In this document: positions 1 through 10,257 of the stretch, piece after piece
How positions within the stretch are numbered: the stretch's first letter is position 1
Layout: each line of letters begins with the position of its first letter
Assembly: GCF_040605455.1 (NCBI RefSeq)
Contig: NZ_JBEXCV010000150.1
Span: 1-21,071, forward strand
Direction of reading: 5' to 3'
From: Embleya sp040605455
GTDB taxonomy: Bacteria > Actinomycetota > Actinomycetes > Streptomycetales > Streptomycetaceae
Length of the DNA: 21,071 bases
Notes under the pieces: model-generated
Told to the model about the DNA's origin: nothing
What the model saw: the letters and a program-made list of their open reading frames with translations, nothing else
The model's database searches: none
Made by a program: the position numbers and the translations under genes

Positions 1-1
1 G

Positions 2-1036
2 ACCGCGTCGAAGGCCCCGGCCGTCTCGAAGGCGCGCAGGGTCGTTGCGGACACCGACGAGGACCCCCTGCCCGGCGCGATCGCCGGCGCGGTCGCGGAG
101 GAACTCGCAGCCGCCGAGGGCGACATGGCCGCCGCGGGGGAGGCGTTGGCCCGCCGGGCGATCCCGGACGTGATGGAGCTCCTGCGCCTGTCCCGGGCGG
201 GTTCGCGGTACGAGCACACGTGGTATCCGCCGTTGCCGGAGTTGCTGCGCAAGCGCAGCAAGGAGGAATCGGACGCGGTGTGGGAGGCCCGCCCCAAGTG
301 GCGCAACAAGCACCTGCCGGCGGGGGATCACGAGGTCGTCGCGCTGGACATGAACGCCGCCTACCTGTCCGCACTCAAGGCCCACCTGCCCATCGGCCCC
401 CTCGAACACCGCGCCGGCCCCGACCTGGACGACCACGAAGGCCCCCGCGGGCGCAAACGGCGCCGCGCCGGCATCTACCTGATCGACCCCCCGGCCTGGG
501 ACCACGACACCCTGCCCAACCCCCTCGGGGACCGGGACGAGCCGGGTCCGCTGTGGATCACCGACCCCACCCTGCGTCTCCTCCTGCGCTGCGCCTCGCC
601 CGCGTACGGCAATCTGTGCGAGGAACCGCAGGTCCTGGAATCGTGGACGGCGGTGGCGACGGAGAACCTCCTGGAGCGGCTGCGGACCGCGTTGCGCGAC
701 GCCCGCGACACCGCGATCGCGGAGGGGGACGACGTCACCCTGGACTACGTGAAGCAGATGTACGCCAAACTCGTCTCCACCATGGGCGGGTCCAACTACA
801 ACCGGGAGATCAACCGCCCCGACTGGATGCACATCATCCGCTCCCAGGCCTTCTCCAACCTGTGGGTCAAGGCCTTCAAGGCCCACCAGGGCGGCCTGAC
901 CGTCGTACGGGTGATGGGCACCGACGAACTCCACCTCACCGGCAGAGACTGGCGCACCGTCTTCACCGAGGGCCGCGGCGTCGGCGACGTCAAGATCAAG
1001 GACACCTACATCCTCCAGACCAAGGAAAGGAGCTGA
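2..1036 (+). CDS. Tap/Tac-like telomere-associated protein with family B DNA polymerase motifs (5' end outside window)
   Basis: The frame is open from base 2, so the gene starts upstream and only its C-terminal ~344 codons are seen. Motifs of protein-primed family B polymerases appear in order. A motif A-like LDMNAAYLSAL is followed by HLPIGPL (Asp codon 347-349; compare DVNSLYP in phi29 polymerase). A Lys-rich motif B-like VKQMYAKLVSTMGGSN starts near 749, and a motif C-like VMGTDELHLTG has its Asp codon at 923-925. A terminal KIKDTY resembles the KxY motif. Motif C is GTD rather than DTD; the second Asp, the usual metal ligand, is kept. Streptomyces Tap/Tac proteins are encoded directly upstream of the terminal protein gene and, from memory of the literature, support terminal-protein-primed synthesis. 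Gene order and motifs fit that role, filling in telomere ends. The alternative is a PolB-like protein of an integrated linear element. Polymerase motifs are fairly clear; the Tap assignment is inference. Confidence 0.6.
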   Translation, partial: TASKAPAVSKARRVVADTDEDPLPGAIAGAVAEELAAAEGDMAAAGEALARRAIPDVMELLRLSRAGSRYEHTWYPPLPELLRKRSKEESDAVWEARPKWRNKHLPAGDHEVVALDMNAAYLSALKAHLPIGPLEHRAGPDLDDHEGPRGRKRRRAGIYLIDPPAWDHDTLPNPLGDRDEPGPLWITDPTLRLLLRCASPAYGNLCEEPQVLESWTAVATENLLERLRTALRDARDTAIAEGDDVTLDYVKQMYAKLVSTMGGSNYNREINRPDWMHIIRSQAFSNLWVKAFKAHQGGLTVVRVMGTDELHLTGRDWRTVFTEGRGVGDVKIKDTYILQTKERS

Positions 1037-1043
1037 ACGCCGC

Positions 1044-1625
1044 ATGCCGTACCGCTCCCTGGAGCCCGGCAAATACGGGATGCGCGGCATGCGCGCCTCC
1101 GAACTCGCCGCGCAGCGCCTGGACGAACTCGCCGACGGCATCACCTCACCCGTCGACACCGAACGCGGCCTCGCCGCACGCCTTCGCTACCTCACCGCCT
1201 CTGGAGCCGGCTACACCGCCATGGACACCGCCGGGATCGCCATCACCCCCCGCACGCTCGCCGCGTGGCTCGCCGAGGACCAGACCCCCAACCGGGCGAA
1301 CCTGCGCCGGATCGAGACCGCCTACCGGGACCTGCGCCGGCACAACGTGGTCCGCTCGCTGACCCGCCGCCTGAACAACAACGGTCGCGGCACCCGCGTG
1401 GAACTGCACCCGCACGACCAGTCCGGGGTGCGCGAGCCGCACCGCCGCGCGGGCGTGGCCGGGCATCGCAACGTCAACGTCCGTCGCTGGGACGCGATCG
1501 TGCGCGCCTGGGCGGCCGGGGACGAACAGAGGCTGGACGAGCTGTGGACCGACGAGGTCCTTGCCGATCTTGGTTCGGACTGGGGCGGCTACGAGTTCTC
1601 CGCAGGGGTCGGCTTCGCGGCCTGA
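1044..1625 (+). CDS. Candidate terminal protein (Tpg/Tpc-like), 193 aa
   Basis: The ATG lies 7 nt after the stop of the polymerase-like gene, with AAAGGAG at 1026-1032 as ribosome binding site, so the two form an operon. Length (193 aa) is close to Streptomyces Tpg (about 185 aa). A helix-turn-helix-like stretch (about residues 50-95, containing AITPRTLAAWLAED) is followed by a basic segment (RSLTRRLNNNGRG). An aromatic/acidic C terminus (DWGGYEFSAGVGF) recalls the end of Tpg. If correct, the protein is covalently attached to 5' DNA ends and primes end patching with its neighbour. No direct sequence identity to a named Tpg can be proven by eye; the call rests on gene order, size and fold pattern. 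The alternative is an HTH regulator. Confidence 0.5.
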   Translation: MPYRSLEPGKYGMRGMRASELAAQRLDELADGITSPVDTERGLAARLRYLTASGAGYTAMDTAGIAITPRTLAAWLAEDQTPNRANLRRIETAYRDLRRHNVVRSLTRRLNNNGRGTRVELHPHDQSGVREPHRRAGVAGHRNVNVRRWDAIVRAWAAGDEQRLDELWTDEVLADLGSDWGGYEFSAGVGFAA

Positions 1626-1869
1626 CCTGCAAGTTTTCCGGATCCCGGACTGCGAATCACCCGAACGACGGCTCTTCGTCGGATCGTTGGCCACATTCGA
1701 GACTTGCCGCTCGCAGCCCCGAACGCCATCCCCCGCAAGAGTGAACGGTGGGTCCGCGCTTCCGTCGACGGCCCCACCTTCACGGCGAACCTCGTACGGT
1801 CCCGGTGGGGATGTCACTCGTGTGGGTGGATCCCACGTACGCCACTGCGGGCGCGGTTAGGCTTCGACC

Positions 1870-2313
1870 ATGGCCGCCTTCGGTTCCGCCTCCGATGCTC
1901 CCGATCACGACGATCACGATGATTTCGACCCGGCCGGGAGCGCCGGGGGTTCGCGGTTTCGGCGGTGGTTGGTCGGTGATCTCGACGATCCCGATCCGGG
2001 GTTCGAGGACTACGACCCGGCCTGGAGGACCCAGGGCACGCCGTTTCGGCGTTGGCTGGTCGACGGGCTCGCTGCGGCCGGCTCCACGCTCCCCGCCGAG
2101 GCCGCGTCCTCCTTCGCCCCCGCGAACCGCTACCGCGGCCTGAGCGACTCTCACGCGGAGTTGCTCGCGATCCTCACCGGCACCGGCGTCGAGCAGGTGC
2201 GCACCGCGCACAAGGCCGACCTCGAGGACTGGGCACGGGAACAGGAACTGCGGGACCACCCGGATCTCGCCGTCCTCGACGCGGACCTGGACCGCATCCG
2301 AGACCGCTCCTGA
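1870..2313 (+). CDS. Hypothetical acidic protein, 147 aa, with repeated FRRWLV motif
   Basis: Not recognised. The start is ATG 1870 with no Shine-Dalgarno; TAGGCT at 1858-1863 ends 6 nt before the ATG, which suits leaderless transcription. The N terminus is very acidic (several HDD/DFD/DDPDP clusters). A short motif, RFRRWLVGDL then PFRRWLVDGL, occurs twice about 35 residues apart. The C-terminal half is predicted helical and charged (DLEDWAREQEL), with no signal peptide or membrane segment. Third codon positions are GC-rich as expected for a real gene. After the TGA the frame stays open for another 68 codons, which is probably chance in this GC-rich DNA. Confidence 0.55.
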   Translation: MAAFGSASDAPDHDDHDDFDPAGSAGGSRFRRWLVGDLDDPDPGFEDYDPAWRTQGTPFRRWLVDGLAAAGSTLPAEAASSFAPANRYRGLSDSHAELLAILTGTGVEQVRTAHKADLEDWAREQELRDHPDLAVLDADLDRIRDRS

Positions 2314-2593
2314 CCCGGGTCTCGCCCGGCTGCGCAGGTCCTTCCGCGAGATCGTCTTCCCCTGGACCAGGGCCACTTCGCCCTCACCACCGCCACACAC
2401 GGACGCTCCACCACCGACGGCGCCCGGTCCCGGGCGACTATCTCCACGTCGCCGAACGGGCGCGCGATCGCCGCACAGGGTGGGTTCGCGTCGGCTCGTC
2501 GACGAACTCGAAATCGGTGAACCGGCACGTCGCCGGCACGGCCGCTGCTGTACTGGTCGCCGGGCAACGACGCGGAGAGCGGGCGCGCAAACG

Positions 2594-3442
2594 ATGATCG
2601 ATTGGCAGAACCTGGCGTGGGTGGTGTGGCGGATCAACGTCGACGACCCGAACCGCCTGGCGGGCAAGGAGCCGGACCTGGCCGATCGCACCGAGCAGGC
2701 GATGACCGAGCTCGCCGCCACGTCGGGCTGCGTATACGAGAACTGCGTCGACTACGACTCCTCCGAGGACGGAGTCCCGTACTACGCCTGGTGGGTGCGG
2801 GTCCCGCAGGTCGAGCACGCCCGACACGGCACCGGCGGCATCCCGCTCGCCTTCGAACCGCTGCGCCGCCACCTGGCCGGCGAACTGCCCGCCGGCCTGG
2901 AGTGGGAGATCACCCCGGACCGGGAACAAACCGTCGACCACGCGGCGTCGAGCGACATGCGGGCCCTGTACGAGGACCTGATCGGCCCGTTCGAACGCGC
3001 TCTGATGCCGCTGCGCGTCGACGGGGCCCACGAACTCGACCCGCAGGCCAAGGTCTGGAAATGGGAGGAAAAGCTCCTTGTGGGCACGTTCGACCTGTGG
3101 CTGTGCGAGGACCGGGACTCGCCGCCACCGCACTCGTGGACGGTCGTGAGCGTCGGCCTGTGGACCGAGCCGCAACTCTTCGACGAGGAACCCGCGGCGA
3201 CCATCGGCCACTTCGGATTCACCCCGCACCACCCCCTGCTGTTCCTGCCGAGGCCGCCCGCTCCGTCGACGTTCACCGCCCGGGTCCAGTCCGGCGCGGT
3301 CCCGACGATGGGCAAGTCCCGTACGAAAGGCGCCGACGCGATCGCAACGGCGCACCAGTGGACCGCGAACGACCCCACCGTCCTGGCGGAGCGCGTCGCC
3401 CGAGACCTGAAGGTCCTGATCCCGCATCTGCCCCGGCAATAG
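2594..3442 (+). CDS. Hypothetical protein, 282 aa
   Basis: Not recognised. ATG 2594 (MIDWQNLAWVVWRI) is preferred over an upstream in-frame ATG at 2480, because the intervening segment is Arg-rich and reads like non-coding frame. A weak GGAGAG lies at 2574-2579. The protein is soluble, rich in Trp, Asp and Pro, with no membrane segment or signal peptide. A mid-protein segment (WKWEEKLLVGTFDLWL) looks like beta-strand core. The C terminus holds a basic patch (GKSRTKGADAIATA) and an amphipathic helix ending LKVLIPHLPRQ. It stands alone on the + strand with no clear operon partner. Codon use matches the host. Confidence 0.6.
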   Translation: MIDWQNLAWVVWRINVDDPNRLAGKEPDLADRTEQAMTELAATSGCVYENCVDYDSSEDGVPYYAWWVRVPQVEHARHGTGGIPLAFEPLRRHLAGELPAGLEWEITPDREQTVDHAASSDMRALYEDLIGPFERALMPLRVDGAHELDPQAKVWKWEEKLLVGTFDLWLCEDRDSPPPHSWTVVSVGLWTEPQLFDEEPAATIGHFGFTPHHPLLFLPRPPAPSTFTARVQSGAVPTMGKSRTKGADAIATAHQWTANDPTVLAERVARDLKVLIPHLPRQ

Positions 3443-4131
3443 CACCGACGCCACCCGCGCCCCGCCGCCCGCCATTGATGTCCGAGACAACTCCTGGCGA
3501 CCATGAACCTGTTGTCCGACCAACAGATCGAGAGCATCGCGGACCGGATCCGACGGGGGCGAGTCGGCCTGAACTCGTCCACGGGCGACCGGCCATCCCC
3601 TCCACCGGGTCGTCCGCGTGACGAACGGGGAAAGGCTCCGGCCGCGCGTTGGCGCGGTCGGAGCCTTTCCCGTCGACCTGCGCGAGGCACAGCCCGCACG
3701 GCACGCCACGAGGCGAGATGTGTGGACCCCACGAAGGGCACCCGCCCACCCTTACACCAACCCGGCCCCGGTGGGGGCGGTTCACCGGAACGAGACGAAC
3801 GCGTCGCCGGACGAAGGCTCTCACCCCGATCCTTGGCATCATCGGGTGGCGGGAGCGGTGGTGTGGCCGGTTCGGTCGAGGAGTCGCCGAGGGCTCGCAG
3901 CGGTGTCGGCCCACGCGATCGAGTAGACGACAGGTTGCTCGGACCCCCCGGGACGCCACATGGGGTTGCATTCCGGGCCGGCGCGGGAAGAGTGTTGTCG
4001 ATGTGTGGCTTCGATGCGCTGATTTCGTGGGCGCATACCACGCCGCAGAAAGGTTCCGGCGGTGCGCCTCGTCGGGGCAGGGAAGGATGGGCGTCGGATA
4101 CCGGGGTGCCGCAGTTGTGTTCGGGGGGCGG
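3443..4131 (+). other. Gene-poor stretch before the kinase gene
   Basis: No convincing complete gene. Two possible short starts are seen: ATG 3478 (47 codons, ending TGA 3619-3621, low GC3) and ATG 3503, whose first ~30 codons (MNLLSDQQIESIADRIRRGR) have host-like GC3 that then decays, so this may be a gene remnant. The strong hairpin at 3628-3671 lies just beyond. From 3672 to 4131 there is only kinase upstream DNA with a small inverted repeat (CGTGG/CCACG at 4026-4042). Confidence 0.5.
3628..3671. terminator. Strong 20-bp hairpin, probable transcription terminator
   Basis: GGGAAAGGCTCCGGCCGCGC (3628-3647), loop GTTG, then GCGCGGTCGGAGCCTTTCCC (3652-3671). The arms pair over 20 bp with one G-U wobble. 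No long T-run follows, as is usual in actinomycetes. The symmetric A/T ends mean it could work in both directions, insulating the hypothetical gene from the kinase region. Confidence 0.75.
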
Positions 4132-6084
<1,953 letters not shown>

Positions 6085-6126
6085 AGCGCGTTCGCCACCA
6101 CGCACAACAAACCACAATGGCCGGCG

Positions 6127-8956
6127 CTACACCCAGCGCATCCCCAGCCCGGTCAGGGCCGCGACACGTTCCGTTGCCCAAGAGGCCTGTCGCTGTCGTG
6201 CGTTGGCGAGGGCAACACCCAACTTCACCCGGTGCACCTCACCGCCCACCTCGACGGTCTCGACGTGCTTGCGCGGCACGGTCAAATGCCCTTGCCGCGC
6301 GCGGAACGCCGCCGCCGCGGCCAGGGTCAACGCCCACCGGTCCACCGACACCGAGCGCCGCACCGGGACCTCGGCCACCTCGACGCCCACCTCGGCCAGC
6401 GCCTCCCGCTGCGCTGCCGACAGGCCAGCGCCGCTGCGCCGTTGCCGTTCCAGCCATGCCCCGACGTCCTCCCCGCCGACGGTGCGTCCGGGCACGAGTT
6501 CATCGAGGCTTCCACCCGCCTCGATGTGCAGTCGCACCGTCGCGAGTATGCGTTGCCAGTCCAGCGACCACCGCAGGGCGGGGTCCTCACGTCCGGTGGG
6601 GTTCCAGTCGGGATCGATCTCGGCCAGGCGCTCCCACCGCTGCGCCCAGCGCGCGGGGTTCTTGCGGGACTCCAACGGGCGGCGGCAGTTCGCGAGGAAT
6701 TGCCCGACGGGGTAGTTGTTGACGGCGGCGTTCTTGGGCGCGGCCAAGTGTCCGTGGACGGCGTGGTACGCCCGGCACATGGCGAGTCCGTCCTCGAACG
6801 CGGCGTCGTCCGGGCTCCACACCATCCCCAGCGCCTCGAGCAGTTCGATCCGCCGCGCGCTGATCGTCCCCGCCGACCACGCCCTGCGCTGCTCGCTGAT
6901 CCACGCCCCCACGGGATGACTGGTGCCGGTCTCGACATCGTAGTCGATCGCCTCCAACGGAACCCTCAGATCACCGTGCGCGGCGTGCCATCGTCGGGCG
7001 GCGAGGTAGCCGCGGCGCCAGTCCCGGCGTTCGGGGTCGATGACCCTGAGTTTGACGAAGTCGGCGAGGAGGGCGGGGTCGCGCTCGGTCATGAACCTCA
7101 CGAGGAACCGCTCCTCGTCGTCCCCGGGTTCCTCGCCCATGTCCCCTTCGGAGTCCTCCTCGGCCGCCTCGCTCTCGTCGCCCCGCGTTCCCGGGGCCTC
7201 GTTGCCCTCGGCGTCGGTGTCCGTCGATGCCGTGAGTCGGAAGTGGCTGCCGCTGGGTGCGGGTGTGGCGAGCATGTCCAGGACGCGGCTGTCGTGCGCG
7301 GCGAGGGCGTGGAGCACGCGCACGAGGAAGTGGTAGGAGTCGGAGACGAGCATGTCGTCGGGTTGTTCCCCGGCGGCGAGGAACACGGGCACGATGATCG
7401 TCGCGATCCGACCCTCGTGGGGTTCCTGGCGCAGGACCCTCCCGATGGCCTGGACGATCTCGATCACACTCAGCTTGGGGTCCATGAACGCCACCGCATC
7501 GGCCCGCAGGTCGACGCCTTCGGCGAGGACACGCACGTTGGAGAGCACCGCCCGCCGCGTCACCATCCCACTCCGGTCGGGAACCTCGAAGAGTCCGGCT
7601 GGCTCCTGGTCGGTGTGCGCGGCGAAGTCACCCAGCACCCGCCGCCGGTGCTCGGTCTCGTGCTCACCGCACAGCCAGTCCGCCCACACCCCGGCCGGAT
7701 ACCGCTGAGGGTCGGTCTCGTGCAGCCGCTTGGCGACGTCGGGGAGGGTCTCCGCGCAGGCCTGGGCCTCGGCGGTCCGCGCATGGTAGGCGATGACGGT
7801 GTTCAGATCCTGGTCGGCGGCGACCCGCAGCACGGCGGTTTGCAGGGCGGCCAGGCGCGCGGCCCGGTATTCCTCGACCTCCTCCAGGGTGCGCCGGCCC
7901 GGGCCGCGGTTGAGGTCGAGCCCGCCGGCCGTGGCCAGGTTCTGGACGGTGGGGTCGGCGACGTCGACCACCACGATCCGAGGCCTCGCGAGCAGGCCCA
8001 GACGCACCCCCGCCGCGAGTTCCAGGCGGTGGACGGTGGGGCCGAAGATCTCCTCGTTCTCCATGGACGCGACCGCGTGGAACGGCAGCGGCGAGTGGAC
8101 CGGGCGTCCACCGCGCACCCGGATCGGCCCGACGCCGCCCTCGTCGCCCTCGTCACCGTCGTCGTCCCGGCCGCCTTCGTCCTCGGCGAGGTTGTCGAGC
8201 CCGCCCGGGCCCACCGCGTCCGGGTCGTCCCACGCCGCGTCGTCGGCGAGGATCGGGGGCAGTTCGGCCTCTCCCTCGCCGGTGCCTTCGCTGTAGGTGC
8301 TGTTGGCGGGTGGTTCCCACACGCGTGGGGTCGCGGTCAGGTACAGGCGCCCCTGGGCCGGCAGGCGTCGGTCGTCGTGGACGGCTCCCCAGTCCTTCGC
8401 GAGCGATCCGCTGGTGCGGTGTCCCTCGTCGACGCACACGAGCCGCCACGGCTTCAACCGCAGCCCGTACACGCCCGTGTGGGCGTCCAGGATCGTGCCC
8501 AGCGACTGGTAGGTGGCATACACCGTCAACGGCCTGTCGCCCGCGGCCCACAACGCGAGTTGCGGGGGCGCTGGTGGTCGCCCGCACTCCGAAGCGGCCC
8601 AACGCCGCGTCGCCGCCGAGGGAACACACCGCCACCTGCGTCCCGCCCACCCGCCCGGCCCGCTGCCACGCCCGCACGGTCTGGACGAGGAGGTCGAGGG
8701 TGGGTACGAGGACCAGGACGCGGTCGTGCGCGGCGAGGGTCGCGGCGGTTGCGGCGGCGACCCACGTCTTGCCGGTGCCGCAGGCCATGACCGCGGTGGC
8801 CCGGCGTCCGCTGTACCGGGTGCTGCCAGCCGTTTCGGGGTCCGGGTTCTCCAGTTCGCGGACGATCGCGGCGAGGGCGTCGCGTTGGTGGGGGCGCAGT
8901 GCGGGCGTGGTGTTGCGTGCGGGACGGCGTGTGGAGGGGGTCGTGGGGTTCCGCAT
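6127..8956 (-). CDS. DEAD/DEAH-box helicase with helicase-associated repeats, frameshifted at a C5 run
   Basis: Superfamily 2 helicase. Start ATG 8956-8954 has GGAGAGG 6 nt upstream. Motifs in order: LRPHQRDALAA, Walker A ACGTGKT (58-64), VLVPTLDLLVQT, DEGH (about 176-179), TATPR (about 207-211), then VLAEGVDLRADA and QAIGRVLRQ (motifs V and VI). At least three helicase-associated repeats follow, each with a W/Y...HGHL.VP...G.W...QR...LG..W pattern. The frame breaks within CCCCC (plus-strand 8564-8568). With four Cs the sequence reads SAPQLALWAAGD and continues open to the stop, giving 942 aa, so this is one gene with a +1 indel, either sequencing error or real. An acidic low-complexity insert lies near corrected residues 255-275. 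Helicases of this kind (TtrA-like) are known from the ends of Streptomyces linear replicons; that identity is inference. Confidence 0.85.
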
Positions 8957-9146
8957 CGGTGACCTCTCCGCGTGTGCGAGCCGGGTGTTCGGGTCGGGGC
9001 GACGGGGCTGTCGGAATGGTAGGCGTTCGGCGACGTGCGTGCGCCGCGCGTCGAGCGTGCTCCGTCCCGGAGTGCCGGCGATCGTTCGCGCGGGAGGTCG
9101 TCGGGATCGGCGTGGGGTCGTTCCCCGTCGCGGGCTGGTGTCGGGG

Positions 9147-9166
9147 CCGAAGGCGCCTGCCTTCGG
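9147..9166 (-). terminator. Hairpin just after the 69-aa gene
   Basis: CCGAAGGC, loop GCCT, GCCTTCGG: a perfect 8-bp stem beginning 2 nt past the stop codon at 9169. It probably ends the HTH/zinc-ribbon transcript, leaving the helicase to its own promoter in the 210 nt that follow. Confidence 0.5.
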
Positions 9167-9168
9167 GG

Positions 9169-9378
9169 CTACGGGGTTCGGTCGGGGGCCAGTCGCCACG
9201 GGCCCGGGTACCGGGCGCCGCAGCGGGCGCAGTGCGCGAGGTAGAGCGCGGAGACCGGTCCCGGGGTCGTGGCGGGGCGGGCGCGCAGGCGCCGGCCCTC
9301 GACGACGGTGACCAGGTTTGTCCGCGGGGTCGGGCAGGTGCAGTCGGGCGGTGGTTGTCCGGCCGGGGGTGTGGTCAT
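9169..9378 (-). CDS. Small Cys-rich (zinc-ribbon-like) protein, 69 aa
   Basis: ATG 9378-9376 overlaps the stop TGA 9377-9375 of the HTH gene (ATGA), so translation is probably coupled. Four cysteines in two pairs, DCTCP near residue 13 and HCARCG near residue 50, could bind one zinc. Between them is a Val/Arg-rich segment (LVTVVEGRRLRA). The protein has no membrane segment. Function is not recognised; pairing with a DNA-binding protein suggests an accessory or regulatory partner. A hairpin follows directly. Confidence 0.55.
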   Translation of the reverse strand: MTTPPAGQPPPDCTCPTPRTNLVTVVEGRRLRARPATTPGPVSALYLAHCARCGARYPGPWRLAPDRTP

Positions 9379-9809
9379 GCGGTGCCTGCGTCGTCCGGGG
9401 GGTCGTCGGGGGTGGTGGCGCGCCATTCGCGGGGCCTGCGGCCGACGGCGTGCTGCACGTCGGCGACGTCGGTGTGGTCGTAGGTGGTGCGGACGCCGGA
9501 GATGGACATGCCGCTGGCGTCGGCGAGGTCGGCGAGTCGGTAGGGGCGGGGCCGGGTGAATTCGCGGCCGTAGGCGACCAGGCGGCGGATCTCGGCCTCG
9601 GCCAGGTCGCGGCGCCACTTGGCGGCGGCGATCGCCGACAGCAACGGCTCGTTCTCGGCGTCCGCGTCCGAGGCGGCCTCGAGGTGGAGGACCGTCTCCT
9701 TGCGGGCCGCGTCGACGTCGTGGCGGACGTCGCTGTGGAACTCGGGATCGACGGCGCCCGGTTCGGGCATCGGGTGGAGGATCGCGGCAATGTCTTCGTA
9801 CACACTCAT
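9375..9809 (-). CDS. Helix-turn-helix DNA-binding protein, 144 aa
   Basis: Start ATG 9809-9807 (MSVYEDIAAILHP). The N-terminal half is an acidic helical stretch (about 30-80, rich in Ala, Glu and Arg) that could form a dimerising coil. A C-terminal HTH (about 90-112, YRLADLADASGMSISGVRTT) has the helix-turn-helix spacing of sigma-like or MerR/TetR-type readers. There is no clear Shine-Dalgarno. CAGACT ends 7 nt before the ATG, so the mRNA may be leaderless. Nested palindromes built on TTGCG half-sites sit immediately upstream at 9823-9846, which suggests autoregulation. It is co-transcribed with the 69-aa gene. Target genes are unknown; the helicase downstream is one possibility. Confidence 0.65.
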   Translation of the reverse strand: MSVYEDIAAILHPMPEPGAVDPEFHSDVRHDVDAARKETVLHLEAASDADAENEPLLSAIAAAKWRRDLAEAEIRRLVAYGREFTRPRPYRLADLADASGMSISGVRTTYDHTDVADVQHAVGRRPREWRATTPDDPPDDAGTA

Positions 9810-9822
9810 GCTGTTCAGTCTG

Positions 9823-9846
9823 CGCAATGAATTGCGATGATCGCAA
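9823..9846 (-). promoter_or_regulatory. Nested palindromic operator upstream of the HTH gene
   Basis: CGCAAT-GA-ATTGCG (9823-9836) overlaps TTGCGAT-G-ATCGCAA (9832-9846); both are perfect inverted repeats sharing one half-site. They lie 14-37 nt upstream of the ATG, in the expected -10/-35 spacer. A third, weaker repeat (ATTTC/GAAAT, 9850-9866) lies beyond. The AT-richness contrasts with the flanks. Autorepressor binding is inferred. Confidence 0.6.
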
Positions 9847-10257
9847 CATATTTCGTTGAGTGAAATCAATCCCGGGGTTCGTCGGGCAGGACGCGATCGA
9901 GCGGATCCGCCCTTTTCGGGCCCGGCGGCGCCATCCCCCGGGCGTGGTCGCCGGCCGGTTGCGTGGATCGGCGGACGGGACCCTTGGGCACCGATCGAAC
10001 GCGCCCACGGGTTGTGGCCGGACCCGAACCGGACTCGCCGGCCTACATGCGTTCTCGGTTCTCGCCTGCGCGTCCACCGACAACGACCTCCGGGAGGAGC
10101 CCCTGCTGTCCGATGCCGGGTGTCGGTGGGGCCGGCTATGCTCCGCTCCCGCCGGTCCGGGGCGGTGGCGCGGCTGCCCTCGCGAACGGTCGGGTGTGTG
10201 TGAGGGCGTGGAGGGTTGTCGTCGTGTCGGTGCGGGGGGTCGGGGGAGGGGTGCGGG
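9847..10257. promoter_or_regulatory. Divergent intergenic region
   Basis: No gene seen. It separates the HTH operon (-) from the HEAT-repeat gene (+). TATGCT at 10137-10142 is a possible -10 for the HEAT gene, without a good -35. The right end holds the purine-rich ribosome binding site GGGGGAGGGG before ATG 10258. Confidence 0.4.

Noticed and set aside
1666..1681. Hairpin CGACG/CGTCG after the terminal-protein gene
   Set aside because: Only five base pairs with a 6-nt loop; too weak to call a terminator.
2314..2519. Possible stop-codon readthrough after the 147-aa gene (68 further open codons)
   Set aside because: No readthrough context or conserved domain is visible; open frames this long are common by chance at this GC content.
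6232..8790. An 852-codon open frame on the plus strand
   Set aside because: Antisense to the helicase with all its motifs; composition typical of a shadow frame.
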